In this document: piece by piece, positions 24,169 through 32,702 of the stretch
Numbering within the stretch: position 1 is the stretch's first letter
Layout: every line of letters starts with the position of its first letter
Assembly (NCBI GenBank): GCA_964616465.1
Contig: CAZTTO010000020.1
Span: 1-55,802, forward strand
DNA length: 55,802 bases
Source: JAFLBI01 sp964616465
Lineage (GTDB): Bacteria; Bacteroidota; Bacteroidia; Chitinophagales; Chitinophagaceae
Direction: 5' to 3'
Translations under genes and position numbers: made by a program
Notes under the pieces: model-generated
Seen by the model: only the letters and a program-made list of their open reading frames with translations
The model's database searches: none
Told to the model about the DNA's origin: nothing

Positions 24169-25062
24169 ATGAAACGTTGGTATTATATCAGTCTTTTCTT
24201 TCTTTTACTTTCCTGCGAAAGGGAAGTAAGTATTGCGCCCAATGACGTGCAAGCGAAATTGGTGGTGGAAGGCGAAATCATGACAGGTTTACCACCTCGT
24301 ATTATCTTAACTCAATCACAAGGATTTTTTACAACCCTTGATCCAGCAAGGATACAAGGACAATTTGTACGAGATGCGCGGGTTACAATTATTCATAATA
24401 ACCAAAGAACTAACTTAAGGCTCTTTGAAGAAAGAACTCCAGCAGGATTTACATTTTATTACTATGCTCCCGACACATCTGTATTTCCAATATTAAGAGG
24501 TATTCGGGGACAATCGTACCAACTTGAAATTGATTGGCAAGGACAGGTATATAGAGCAGTAACCACCATCCCGAATAGCCAAAAGCGAATTGATAGCTTA
24601 TGGTGGATAGAGCCACCAAGAGGAGTACCAGCTTCAAAAGCAGTTATGATAGGTAAGATCACAGACCCGCCTGGATTTGGAGATTACATACGTTATTTCA
24701 TACGAAGAAATAGGGAGCCCTTTTTACCTGGCGAAAACTCAGTTTTTGATGATAGAATTGTTGATGGAAGAACCTATGAAGTACAGATTGATCCAGGAGT
24801 TAATAGAAATCTTCCGCCTGCTACTTCTGAGGAAGAACGTTTAAGAAACAATTTCTTCAGTAAAGGAGATACTATTACGGTACAGTTTATGAATATAGAC
24901 CGATCTACCTTCAACTTTTGGAATACTTGGGAATTTAATATTCGCTCCGTTGGAAATCCATTTTCCCAGCCCGGAGTAGTCATTGGCAACATATCTAATG
25001 GGGCATTGGGAACTTTCAGCGGCTATCATCCGAGTTTCCATACCCTTATTATCCCCAAATAA
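24169..25062 (+). CDS. DUF4249 lipoprotein
   Basis: A 297-residue lipoprotein from the ATG at 24169 (MKRWYYISL); 24160 is an alternative three codons earlier. Longer frames would run through the rpoD terminator and are rejected. The lipobox is LLLSC (Cys16). The mature part begins with LVVEGEIMTGLPPRIILTQSQGFF, the typical DUF4249 opening, and continues as an all-beta protein. DUF4249 proteins are often encoded beside TonB-dependent receptors in Bacteroidota; none is adjacent here. No promoter was recognised for it; readthrough from rpoD is possible. Confidence 0.8.
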   Translation: MKRWYYISLFFLLLSCEREVSIAPNDVQAKLVVEGEIMTGLPPRIILTQSQGFFTTLDPARIQGQFVRDARVTIIHNNQRTNLRLFEERTPAGFTFYYYAPDTSVFPILRGIRGQSYQLEIDWQGQVYRAVTTIPNSQKRIDSLWWIEPPRGVPASKAVMIGKITDPPGFGDYIRYFIRRNREPFLPGENSVFDDRIVDGRTYEVQIDPGVNRNLPPATSEEERLRNNFFSKGDTITVQFMNIDRSTFNFWNTWEFNIRSVGNPFSQPGVVIGNISNGALGTFSGYHPSFHTLIIPK

Positions 25063-25109
25063 GTCAAACTTGGTGAAAAATGTCACCAAAGAACCCCTTT
25101 AACAGACCT

Positions 25110-25117
25110 TACTTTTG
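25110..25117 (+). promoter_or_regulatory. -7 promoter element of trxB
   Basis: TACTTTTG fits TAnnTTTG and lies 18 bases before the ATG at 25136. It rules out the in-frame ATG at 25115, which would sit inside the promoter element. Confidence 0.55.
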
Positions 25118-25135
25118 CATACTTTAGAAAATATT

Positions 25136-26083
25136 ATGAGCAACGAAACAACAGAAAAAGTACAAGTCCTTATCATCGGTTCCGGACCTGCCGGCTATAC
25201 CGCAGCTATTTATGCTTCGAGAGCTAATTTAAAGCCAGTGCTGTATCAAGGAATACAGCCAGGCGGACAATTAACCATTACTACGGAAGTGGAAAACTAT
25301 CCTGGTTATCCAGTTGGCATTCAAGGGCCAGAAATGATGGTGCACTTTGAAAAGCAGGCAGCTAGAATGGGTGCAGATATTCGTTATGGATTGGCAACTA
25401 AAGTAGATTTTAGTCAGCAACCCTATAAAGTGCAAATTGATGAAGAGAAATGGATTGAAGCCAACGCTGTGATTATTTCTACTGGTGCATCAGCCAAATG
25501 GTTGGGCTTGGAAAGTGAACAAAGATTGAATGGCTTTGGTGTAAGCGCTTGCGCTGTATGTGATGGATTTTTCTTTAGAGGAAAAGAAGTGGCTATTGTA
25601 GGTGCTGGAGATACTGCATGCGAAGAAGCTATGTATTTATCAAAGCTTTGCACAAAAGTGCACATGATTGTTCGTCGCGACCAAATGCGTGCCAGTAAAA
25701 TTATGCAAGACCGAGTTTTAAATACTCCAAATATTCAAGTGTACTGGAACAGTGTTACAGAAGAGGTATTAGGTGATAAAAAAGTAGAAGGTGTTCGCAT
25801 TTTGAATACAAAAGATAATACCAAAACCGATGTGCCTGTAGGTGGTTTCTTTGTGGCGATAGGGCACCAGCCAAACAGCGATATTTTCAAAGGCTGGCTT
25901 GATATGGATGAGACTGGGTACATTAAAACCATTCCAGGTACTTCGAAAACCAATCTAGAAGGTGTATTTGCTGCGGGCGACGTACAAGACAAAGTGTATC
26001 GCCAAGCTGTAACTGCTGCTGGATCAGGATGTATGGCTGCATTAGATGCAGAACGTTATTTGGCTGAAAAAGGACTTCACTAA
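25136..26083 (+). CDS. trxB: Thioredoxin-disulfide reductase
   Basis: A 315-residue flavoprotein from the ATG at 25136 (MSNETTEKVQ). It has an FAD motif LIIGSGPAGYTAA, the redox disulfide SACAVCDG (CxxC), the NADPH motif VGAGDTACEEA, and the C-terminal FAD contact GVFAAGDVQD. It transfers electrons from NADPH to thioredoxin in the cytoplasm and so feeds methionine sulfoxide reductase and ribonucleotide reductase. The length and motif order match the low-molecular-weight bacterial form. folB starts 3 bases after its stop. Confidence 0.96.
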   Translation: MSNETTEKVQVLIIGSGPAGYTAAIYASRANLKPVLYQGIQPGGQLTITTEVENYPGYPVGIQGPEMMVHFEKQAARMGADIRYGLATKVDFSQQPYKVQIDEEKWIEANAVIISTGASAKWLGLESEQRLNGFGVSACAVCDGFFFRGKEVAIVGAGDTACEEAMYLSKLCTKVHMIVRRDQMRASKIMQDRVLNTPNIQVYWNSVTEEVLGDKKVEGVRILNTKDNTKTDVPVGGFFVAIGHQPNSDIFKGWLDMDETGYIKTIPGTSKTNLEGVFAAGDVQDKVYRQAVTAAGSGCMAALDAERYLAEKGLH

Positions 26084-26086
26084 AAC

Positions 26087-26443
26087 ATGCACATGCTGAG
26101 TGTTCATTTAAAACAGCTTCGGTTTAAAGGATTTCATGGAATTCATCCAGAAGAAAAGGTAGCAGGAGCTGAATTTGAAATTAATATTGATATACACACG
26201 CATGTTACCAATGTGCGTCATTTGTCTGATACCATAGATTATGTAACAGTCTATGAATTGGTCAAAAAGAGAATGGCTACTCCTACACCTTTATTAGAAA
26301 CCTTAGCAAAGGAAATGGCAGAAAGTATTTTGGCACAGTTTTCTATTGCTGAAAGTGTAGACATTCAAATTGATAAAATTAACCCACCTATTGCTTATTT
26401 CCAGGGAAGGGTGGGTATTCGTTATCAAAGCAAAAGAACATGA
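26087..26443 (+). CDS. folB: Dihydroneopterin aldolase
   Basis: A 118-residue enzyme of folate synthesis, cleaving 7,8-dihydroneopterin to 6-hydroxymethyl-dihydropterin and glycolaldehyde. The order of motifs is typical: LRFKGFHGIHPEEKV near the start (general acid Glu), TIDYVTVYELV (conserved Tyr), LLETLAKEMAESIL, and IDKINPPI (catalytic Lys). Translation may begin at this ATG or at the second one two codons later. It overlaps the next gene by 4 bases (ATGA). Confidence 0.9.
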   Translation: MHMLSVHLKQLRFKGFHGIHPEEKVAGAEFEINIDIHTHVTNVRHLSDTIDYVTVYELVKKRMATPTPLLETLAKEMAESILAQFSIAESVDIQIDKINPPIAYFQGRVGIRYQSKRT

Positions 26444-27195
26444 AACAAGTTGCATTCATTTTACTCTCATTATGGATGATGTTAAGCGCAGAAGCGCAAG
26501 ACATTCGCGTAATCATTAAAGAAGCTGAAACATTTGACCAACAACTAAAAGAACCAGAGGCGTTAGAAAAATACAAGGCTGCTCTTTTGGTTGAATCGAA
26601 CCATTTAAAAGCATTAGTCCGCTCTGCTGAATTGCATGTTTCTATTGGTGCTAGAGAGAAAGACGAAAAAAGCAAAAAAAGATATTATGAAACAGCATTA
26701 GCTTACGCGAAACGTGCTTCCGATGCACACCCGCAGGAAGCAGATGCATGGTATGCTATGTCAATGGCAAGTGGAAGAATGACTGATGTTGAGCCAGAGA
26801 GAAAAAAAATTGTAGCTTTTGTAAAAGACACAAAAGTGTTTGCAGATAAAGCAATTAGCTTAAACCCAAATCATGGTAAAGCCCATTACACGCTAGGTAA
26901 ATGGCATTATGAAATGGTGAATTTATCTGGTTTTAAAAAAGCAGCTGTTAAATTATTTTACGGCGGATTGCCAGAAGGCACTTTAGATAAAGCCATCGAG
27001 CATATGGAACTTTGTCGAAAATTTGAACCCTATTTCGTGGTGAATTACTACGATCTTGCAGTGGCCTATCAGCAAAAAAACAGACCTAGTCAAGCCATTG
27101 AGGTATTAAATAAAATGGTACGTTTGCCCAATCGTAGTTTTGATGATCCTGCCTTAAAAGCAGAAGGAAAAAAACTTTTAGAATCTATTCAATAA
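26440..27195 (+). CDS. Secreted TPR-repeat protein
   Basis: A 251-residue protein with a signal peptide (about 1-19, ending AEAQ). The mature part consists of tetratricopeptide-like helix pairs: EPEALEKYKAALLVESNHLKALVRSAELH, YYETALAYAKRASDAHPQEADAWYAMSMA and later repeats at about 135-170 and 205-240. TPR arrays bind partner proteins; no partner can be named. It overlaps folB by 4 bases and is followed 7 bases later by the acyl-CoA-binding protein gene. Confidence 0.75.
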   Translation: MKQVAFILLSLWMMLSAEAQDIRVIIKEAETFDQQLKEPEALEKYKAALLVESNHLKALVRSAELHVSIGAREKDEKSKKRYYETALAYAKRASDAHPQEADAWYAMSMASGRMTDVEPERKKIVAFVKDTKVFADKAISLNPNHGKAHYTLGKWHYEMVNLSGFKKAAVKLFYGGLPEGTLDKAIEHMELCRKFEPYFVVNYYDLAVAYQQKNRPSQAIEVLNKMVRLPNRSFDDPALKAEGKKLLESIQ

Positions 27196-27202
27196 AAAAA
27201 AC

Positions 27203-27454
27203 ATGCAAGAACTATTTGAACAAGCAGTGGCTTTAAGTAAAACACTTTCAGAAAAGCCATCTAACGAAACCTTATTACAACTGTATTCTTTGTACAAGCA
27301 AGCAACTGAAGGCGATGCGGGTCCTGATGGTCCTTCTAATCCATTTGATTTTGTAGGAAAAGCAAAATACGATGCTTGGACAGCGTTAAAAGGAACTGCT
27401 AAAGAAGCAGCAATGCAACAATACATTGACTTAGTGAATAAGCTGAAAGGCTAA
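27203..27454 (+). CDS. Acyl-CoA-binding protein
   Basis: An 83-residue four-helix ACBP. It has the conserved helix 2 segment LLQLYSLYKQATEGD, then the FDFVGKAKYDAWTALKG motif whose Tyr, Lys and Trp contact the CoA, then the last helix AMQQYIDLVNKL. It binds long-chain acyl-CoA esters in the cytoplasm as a carrier or buffer. The length fits the minimal eukaryote-like form; bacterial copies are less common but known in Bacteroidota. It is the last gene before a strong terminator. Confidence 0.92.
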   Translation: MQELFEQAVALSKTLSEKPSNETLLQLYSLYKQATEGDAGPDGPSNPFDFVGKAKYDAWTALKGTAKEAAMQQYIDLVNKLKG

Positions 27455-27474
27455 TTATGCCATCAAGAAAAATT

Positions 27475-27510
27475 AAACGGCTGTAAGTATATGCTTGCAG
27501 CCGTTTTTTA
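27475..27510. terminator. Bidirectional terminator between ACBP and MATE genes
   Basis: AAACGGCTGTAAG (27475-27487) pairs with CTTGCAGCCGTTT (27494-27506), 13 positions with one G-T pair and a 6-base loop. T-rich tracts follow on both strands, suited to the convergent genes. Confidence 0.8.
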
Positions 27511-27520
27511 TTATGGGTAC

Positions 27521-28876
27521 CTATACTTTTTTACCCTTCCAATTATTGGTATTCATATACCAAAAGCAAGGAACTAACAAACTAATCCAGTAAATCCATT
27601 CACTTCCCCAACCCCAAACTATAGACATATTCCAAACTTCTAAAACGAAATATACGTACAAGCAATATAAAATAATTGCACCCATTTCAGCAAATAATGC
27701 AATTCGCGGATTGCCACTTCCCACCACTGCATTCATCCATACTACACTAAAGCTCATCACAATTAAAGCACCCGAAACCACACGAAGAACAGGTATAGCA
27801 CGCTGAATAAATTCCTCGTCTTGTCCGTATATGCTCAACCATAACTCAGGGAAAACATTTAAAAACAAAGCAATCACACATGCAAATCCTGTGCTCCATT
27901 GAATGATTCGCCAAATAAGTTTGGGAACTAAATTCGATTGCTCTTGTCCAATTACATTGCTGACCATTGTGTTGGTGGTTGAAGCAAATGCCCAAGTAAA
28001 ACAACCAAAGAAGCCAAATATATTGCGCATGATATTAGAGATTGCCAAATCTGTTGCGCCGTGGTGCTCAATCAAAATATAAAAAAATTCCCAGCTAATG
28101 ATGCTTATAGCATGTTGAGCAATAAGAGGGGAGGATTGTACTAGCAAGGTTTTGGTTGCTGATGCGTCATATTTTAGGTCACTAAGCAAAGCAAATCTTT
28201 TTTGAATTCCTTTTTGCTTTACAATCCAATAAATAACTCCTAGTCCTGCTACTTCCGATAAAATAGATGCATAGGCGGCGCCATTGAAACCAAGTTCAGG
28301 CATACCCAGCTTTCCATAAATCAATCCATAATCAAAAACCACATTAATAATAGCTTCAGTGGCAGTTCCCAATACCAATAATTTAGTTTGATTTATACCA
28401 ACCAGCAACCCATTTCGCATTTGATATATGAACAAGAAGGGTAGACCCCAAATACGAATTTTAAGAAAATCGACTGCTAAATCAACATTAGAGGCATCAC
28501 TCATGGCCCAGCCCAATACAGTAGGTGCTACAAGATAGGTGAGTCCAATTCCAAGAACCGACATAATCATGACCAATCTAAATGCCTGTGTAAACACTAT
28601 GCCAATCCCTTTCTCATCGTTTTGTCCAGCACGCCTAGATATGAGGGTTTGTAATCCACTGTTGAAGCCCATACCAATCACCGCAAAAACCAAGTAATAA
28701 ACACCTGTAATTCCCGCTACGCCTAACTCTCTTTGTCCAAGTCCGCTTAAGAAAATATTGTTAATAATAAAGTTGATCTGCGGTACAACAATGGAAGCAG
28801 CAATAGGCAGCGCCATGCCCAATATTTGTTTGTGGCTAATATTTACTTGAAGCGAAGATTGTTGTGCAGGGTTCAT
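27521..28876 (-). CDS. MATE family efflux transporter
   Basis: A 451-residue inner-membrane protein with about twelve helices in two six-helix halves. The N-terminal half includes ILGMALPIAASIVVPQINFIINNIFL and the second begins with LVQSSPLIAQHAISIISWEFFYILI, the usual MATE layout. Such carriers export cationic drugs or metabolites in exchange for H+ or Na+. The substrate is unknown. Monocistronic and convergent with the ACBP gene. Confidence 0.87.
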   Translation of the reverse strand: MNPAQQSSLQVNISHKQILGMALPIAASIVVPQINFIINNIFLSGLGQRELGVAGITGVYYLVFAVIGMGFNSGLQTLISRRAGQNDEKGIGIVFTQAFRLVMIMSVLGIGLTYLVAPTVLGWAMSDASNVDLAVDFLKIRIWGLPFLFIYQMRNGLLVGINQTKLLVLGTATEAIINVVFDYGLIYGKLGMPELGFNGAAYASILSEVAGLGVIYWIVKQKGIQKRFALLSDLKYDASATKTLLVQSSPLIAQHAISIISWEFFYILIEHHGATDLAISNIMRNIFGFFGCFTWAFASTTNTMVSNVIGQEQSNLVPKLIWRIIQWSTGFACVIALFLNVFPELWLSIYGQDEEFIQRAIPVLRVVSGALIVMSFSVVWMNAVVGSGNPRIALFAEMGAIILYCLYVYFVLEVWNMSIVWGWGSEWIYWISLLVPCFWYMNTNNWKGKKV

Positions 28877-28984
28877 GAAGGCGCAAAACTACCATAAAGC
28901 AAGCAACCTTCATCAAGTGTTTAGAATACAATGCACGGCAAACCGTCCTTTTTTTTTATCATTGCAAAGAAATAGACGAGTTCC

Positions 28985-29833
28985 ATGCAGAAACCTGTTG
29001 AATTATATACCGATGTATTTAACCATACCAACACCCAAGAGGAAAAATTAATCCTGGAACTTGGCAAAGATCACTTTGCTTGTTTGGTTAAAAACAGGGA
29101 AACCGATGCAGTTGAAGCATTGGAATTATTTGAGTTGGAAGATGTAAATTTTGACTGGAATGATACTTTCTATGAAGTTCGTTCTCATTCTAGAATTTTG
29201 GGTAGGACTTATGGGCAAACCCATGTTTTTATGAACTTGGAAGAAGCCATGATTTTACCTGCCTCAAAAATGAGCACACAAGCAGCGGAAGATTATCTAT
29301 CTGCTTTATACGGAGATCAAGGTGCACATACCATTCGTTTTGATAAATTAAATACCGAAGAAAACATAGTGAATGTTTATAGGATTCCAAATAATATCAT
29401 TGATTTAATTTCTCGGAATTTTCTTCTCGTGACCAGTCAGCATACTTATACTTGTGTCCTTGATGAAATTGCAGCAAAAACCCATCAGCATTTATCGAAT
29501 TTCGTATCAATACAGTTGTACAAGAGCAATATGATTTTGTCGGTTTTGAAAAATCATAAGCTTCAATTAATACAATCCTTTCCAATGAACAGTGAAGGAG
29601 ATATTCTATATCATTTGATGAATTGCTGCAAGCAGTTAGATATTTCATTAAACACTGTTCAAGTAGAATTATCTGGACATTTCGATACAAAGGATAGTTT
29701 AATGGAGCAATTGAAGAAAGTGGTTGCAAAAATCACCTTAGAAGCGGTGGCGTCTGAGGGTGTATTCTTATTACCAGATGCGCAAAAACATCCCATGCAT
29801 TTTTATGCACCTTACTATAAGCTTTCGGTATGA
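28985..29833 (+). CDS. DUF3822 family protein
   Basis: A 282-residue cytoplasmic protein with no signal peptide, of the DUF3822 family, which in Bacteroidota is regularly encoded just before rsmD, as here. The sequence alternates short strands and helices, with two similar halves (about 1-130 and 145-280). No catalytic motif was seen, and the function is unknown. Its last codons overlap the rsmD start by 4 bases (ATGA), so it heads the 29-34.7 kb operon. Confidence 0.75.
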   Translation: MQKPVELYTDVFNHTNTQEEKLILELGKDHFACLVKNRETDAVEALELFELEDVNFDWNDTFYEVRSHSRILGRTYGQTHVFMNLEEAMILPASKMSTQAAEDYLSALYGDQGAHTIRFDKLNTEENIVNVYRIPNNIIDLISRNFLLVTSQHTYTCVLDEIAAKTHQHLSNFVSIQLYKSNMILSVLKNHKLQLIQSFPMNSEGDILYHLMNCCKQLDISLNTVQVELSGHFDTKDSLMEQLKKVVAKITLEAVASEGVFLLPDAQKHPMHFYAPYYKLSV

Positions 29834-30381
29834 GAATTATTTCAGGCACATTAGGAGGTAGAAGAATCAAACCTCCGCAGAAAATGCCACATACTCGTCC
29901 AACAACTGATATTGCTAAAGAAGGTTTATTTAATATTCTTCAAAATAGAATATCGTTTGATGGCATTAGCACTCTTGATTTATTTGGCGGAACTGGAAGC
30001 ATTAGTTACGAATTAGCATCAAGAGGTGCGTCTGAATTAACTATTGTAGAAAAAGATCCTGCCATGCATCAATTCATTCGAACAACATTAAATGAATTGA
30101 AGATTGAAAATGCTGAGGTGATTCGTATGGATATTTTCCAGTTTTTACAAAACCATTCTAAGCAGTACGATTTTATTTTTGCTGGTCCACCCTATGCTTT
30201 AGGTACAATAGATGAAATCCCCAAAATTATTCTTGGTCAATCATTATTGGCAACAAATGGAGTTTTTGTTTTGGAACATACGCCTAGAAACCAATATGAG
30301 CTTTTTGAAGGATTTTGGTTCCAACGTAATTATGGAACAACAGTGTTTTCTTTTTTTAGAAAAAACGAAGAAGGGTCATGA
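29830..30381 (+). CDS. rsmD: 16S rRNA (guanine966-N2)-methyltransferase RsmD
   Basis: A 183-residue SAM-dependent methyltransferase. The start MRIISGTLGGRRI and RPTTDIAKEGLFNIL are diagnostic of RsmD; the SAM motif is LDLFGGTGSISYELASRG, followed by VEKDP. Motif IV, normally (D/N)PP(Y/F), reads GPPY here (FAGPPY, near residue 120), a Gly in place of the usual Asp. The enzyme methylates G966 of 16S rRNA in the small subunit. It is translationally coupled to DUF3822 and to bioD by 4-base overlaps. Confidence 0.88.
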   Translation: MRIISGTLGGRRIKPPQKMPHTRPTTDIAKEGLFNILQNRISFDGISTLDLFGGTGSISYELASRGASELTIVEKDPAMHQFIRTTLNELKIENAEVIRMDIFQFLQNHSKQYDFIFAGPPYALGTIDEIPKIILGQSLLATNGVFVLEHTPRNQYELFEGFWFQRNYGTTVFSFFRKNEEGS

Positions 30382-31022
30382 AACGAATTTTTATTTCAGG
30401 TATAGGAACAGATGTAGGTAAAACATGTATGGCAGCAGTAGTAACACAAGCATTGCAAGCCGATTACTGGAAACCCATTCAAGCTGGATTTGATAAAGGG
30501 ACTGATAGAGAAACAGTGGCCGAATTATTATCAAATAAAGACTCAATTTGTTTTCCTGAAAGATATAAGTTGGCTTTACCAGCTTCACCCCATATTAGTG
30601 CCAGAGAAGAAGACGTTCAAATTGAAATGGAGGCTTTGCTTCAAGCATTACCTAAAACAAATAAACCTTTGGTGATTGAAGGAGCAGGTGGAATTTTGGT
30701 TCCTATCAATGACCATCAATTTGTGGGTGATTTAATAAAAGCTTTAGATGCTCATGTAATTTTAGTGAGTAGAAATTATTTAGGCAGTATTAATCATAGC
30801 TTATTAACTGCGCAATGGATAAAACAGCACAATATTTCATGTTTGGGCTGGATATTCAATGACCAGTTCATGGACTATGAAGATGAAATAGTGGGCTGGT
30901 CGGGTTACCAAAAACTGGGATCTTTTCCATTTGATACCAACTTCAACGCAAGAACAGTCGCTACATGGGCTGAACAAATACGTCCAAGTTTACTATCAGC
31001 AATTGAAAATGCATCAAAATGA
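30378..31022 (+). CDS. bioD: Dethiobiotin synthase
   Basis: A 214-residue ATP-dependent enzyme that closes the ureido ring of dethiobiotin from 7,8-diaminopelargonate and CO2. The P-loop is GIGTDVGKT (8-16); the substrate Lys lies in DYWKPIQAG; VIEGAGGILVP is the Mg/ATP motif. No other bio genes are in the window, so the pathway is split in this genome. It overlaps rsmD and the next gene by 4 bases each. Confidence 0.93.
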   Translation: MKRIFISGIGTDVGKTCMAAVVTQALQADYWKPIQAGFDKGTDRETVAELLSNKDSICFPERYKLALPASPHISAREEDVQIEMEALLQALPKTNKPLVIEGAGGILVPINDHQFVGDLIKALDAHVILVSRNYLGSINHSLLTAQWIKQHNISCLGWIFNDQFMDYEDEIVGWSGYQKLGSFPFDTNFNARTVATWAEQIRPSLLSAIENASK

Positions 31023-31588
31023 CAAAAGCTGAGCTAAGAAAAGAGTATAAAGCAAAACGATTGGCGATTGATGGACGTGAGCGTTTGCGTCTCGATGATT
31101 TACTACTGCTTCAGTTTCAGCAAATTTCATTAGATGGAATTAGAACTGTCTTAACCTATTGGCCGGCAACTCATTTGGCCGAACCTAATATGCATTTAAT
31201 CAATGGGTACCTCCGTCACACTATTCCGGATTTGCAGTTATGTTTTACAGTAATGCAACAAGAAACCAACACCCTCATCCCTTCCCTAATTGATGAGAAT
31301 ACGGTGTATCATACTGTTAGCATGGGTATTACTGAACCAAAAGAAATTGTACCAATTGATCCGCTTGAAATGGATTTGGTATTAGTACCAATGTTAGTAT
31401 GCGACCAAGTTGGCTATAGAGTGGGTTATGGAAAAGGTTACTATGACCGTTTTTTATCGACTTGCAAAGAAGATGTAGTACGACTAGGATTAGGTTATTT
31501 TGAGCCTATAGAAAGGATACAAGATACCCATCGTTTTGACGTACCTTTAACGCATTATCTGACCCCCTCAGAGTTCTATGAATTTTAA
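31019..31588 (+). CDS. 5-formyltetrahydrofolate cyclo-ligase
   Basis: A 189-residue enzyme that converts 5-formyl-THF to 5,10-methenyl-THF with ATP, recycling a folate storage form. The N-terminal KAELRKEYKAKR and the signature VGYGKGYYDRFL (phosphate-binding, near residue 137) identify the family. It overlaps bioD by 4 bases and lpxK by 11, in the same operon. Confidence 0.93.
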   Translation: MTKAELRKEYKAKRLAIDGRERLRLDDLLLLQFQQISLDGIRTVLTYWPATHLAEPNMHLINGYLRHTIPDLQLCFTVMQQETNTLIPSLIDENTVYHTVSMGITEPKEIVPIDPLEMDLVLVPMLVCDQVGYRVGYGKGYYDRFLSTCKEDVVRLGLGYFEPIERIQDTHRFDVPLTHYLTPSEFYEF

Positions 31589-32702
31589 TGAGTTTTTTTT
31601 AAAGTCCTTTCGTATCCTACTATTTCCATTAGCATGTTTATATGGATTAGTAATTATTGTGCGCAACTGGATGTACAGAAAAGGCTGGCTTCAAAGTGCA
31701 AAGTTTTCATTTCCTATAATTTGTGTAGGAAACTTATCTGTGGGAGGTACGGGTAAATCGCCTTTTGTAGAATACCTTCTTCGTTTACTACACAGAGAGT
31801 TCAAAGTGGCAACTTTAAGTAGAGGATATAAGCGAAAGACAAAAGGTTATACACTTGCAGGATTAAAGACAACCGCATTAGATATTGGTGATGAGCCGAT
31901 GCAATTTCACAAAAAGTTTAGTGATGTGGCAGTAGCTGTTGGTGAAGATAGATATGTTGCAATTACTCAAATGTTGCAAGACTTACCCCGACTAGATGCA
32001 ATTATTCTGGATGATGCTTTTCAGCATAGATCAGTAGTTGCTGGATTGAATATTTTACTAACTGATTACAACGATTTGTATCCTGCCGATTTCTTTCTTC
32101 CAACAGGGAACCTGCGAGATGAATGGAGCTCAGCTAGAAGAGCTCAGATTATTGTTGTAACAAAATGTCCTCCTAACCTCGACCTTGAAGAGAAAGAAAG
32201 ACTTAGAAAATTGATCAATCCACTAGCTTATCAAAAACTATATTTCACTTGTATTAAATACGGGACTCCCTATCATATTTTAGATGCCGGTAACGAATGG
32301 AACCTAACTACACAAGATGAAGTTTTATTAGTTACAGGTATTGCCAATCCAGAACCTTTGAAAGAGTACTTACACGAAAACGCTCAAACTTATTATCAGA
32401 AATCATATAGAGACCATCATATTTTTACCATTGATGATTTAGAAGAGATATTGGAACAATTTAAGGAAATAACAACTGGTCGAAAAATTATACTTACTAC
32501 TGAAAAAGATGCAGTTCGATTAGAAAAATTTGCCCAACAATTAGCTAATATTCCACTTTATGTGATTCCAATTCAACATCGCTTCCTTTTTGGCGAAGGA
32601 TATCTGTTCAATGAGCAAATCATTCGTTATATTGAGGAACATAAAAATCCGTTTCAACCACATGGGAAGGAAGAATCAGAAACAAAAAAAGAAAAAGCAT
32701 AA
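31578..32702 (+). CDS. lpxK: Tetraacyldisaccharide 4'-kinase
   Basis: A 374-residue inner-membrane-associated kinase that phosphorylates the lipid A disaccharide 1-phosphate at the 4' position. It has an N-terminal hydrophobic segment (about 9-27), the P-loop VGGTGKSPF, the SRGYKRKTKGY motif, and LDDAFQHR (usually LDDGFQHR). This marks the cell as a lipid A producer with an outer membrane. It overlaps the cyclo-ligase gene by 11 bases, and its end overlaps the rnr start by 41 bases. Confidence 0.94.
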   Translation: MNFNEFFLKSFRILLFPLACLYGLVIIVRNWMYRKGWLQSAKFSFPIICVGNLSVGGTGKSPFVEYLLRLLHREFKVATLSRGYKRKTKGYTLAGLKTTALDIGDEPMQFHKKFSDVAVAVGEDRYVAITQMLQDLPRLDAIILDDAFQHRSVVAGLNILLTDYNDLYPADFFLPTGNLRDEWSSARRAQIIVVTKCPPNLDLEEKERLRKLINPLAYQKLYFTCIKYGTPYHILDAGNEWNLTTQDEVLLVTGIANPEPLKEYLHENAQTYYQKSYRDHHIFTIDDLEEILEQFKEITTGRKIILTTEKDAVRLEKFAQQLANIPLYVIPIQHRFLFGEGYLFNEQIIRYIEEHKNPFQPHGKEESETKKEKA

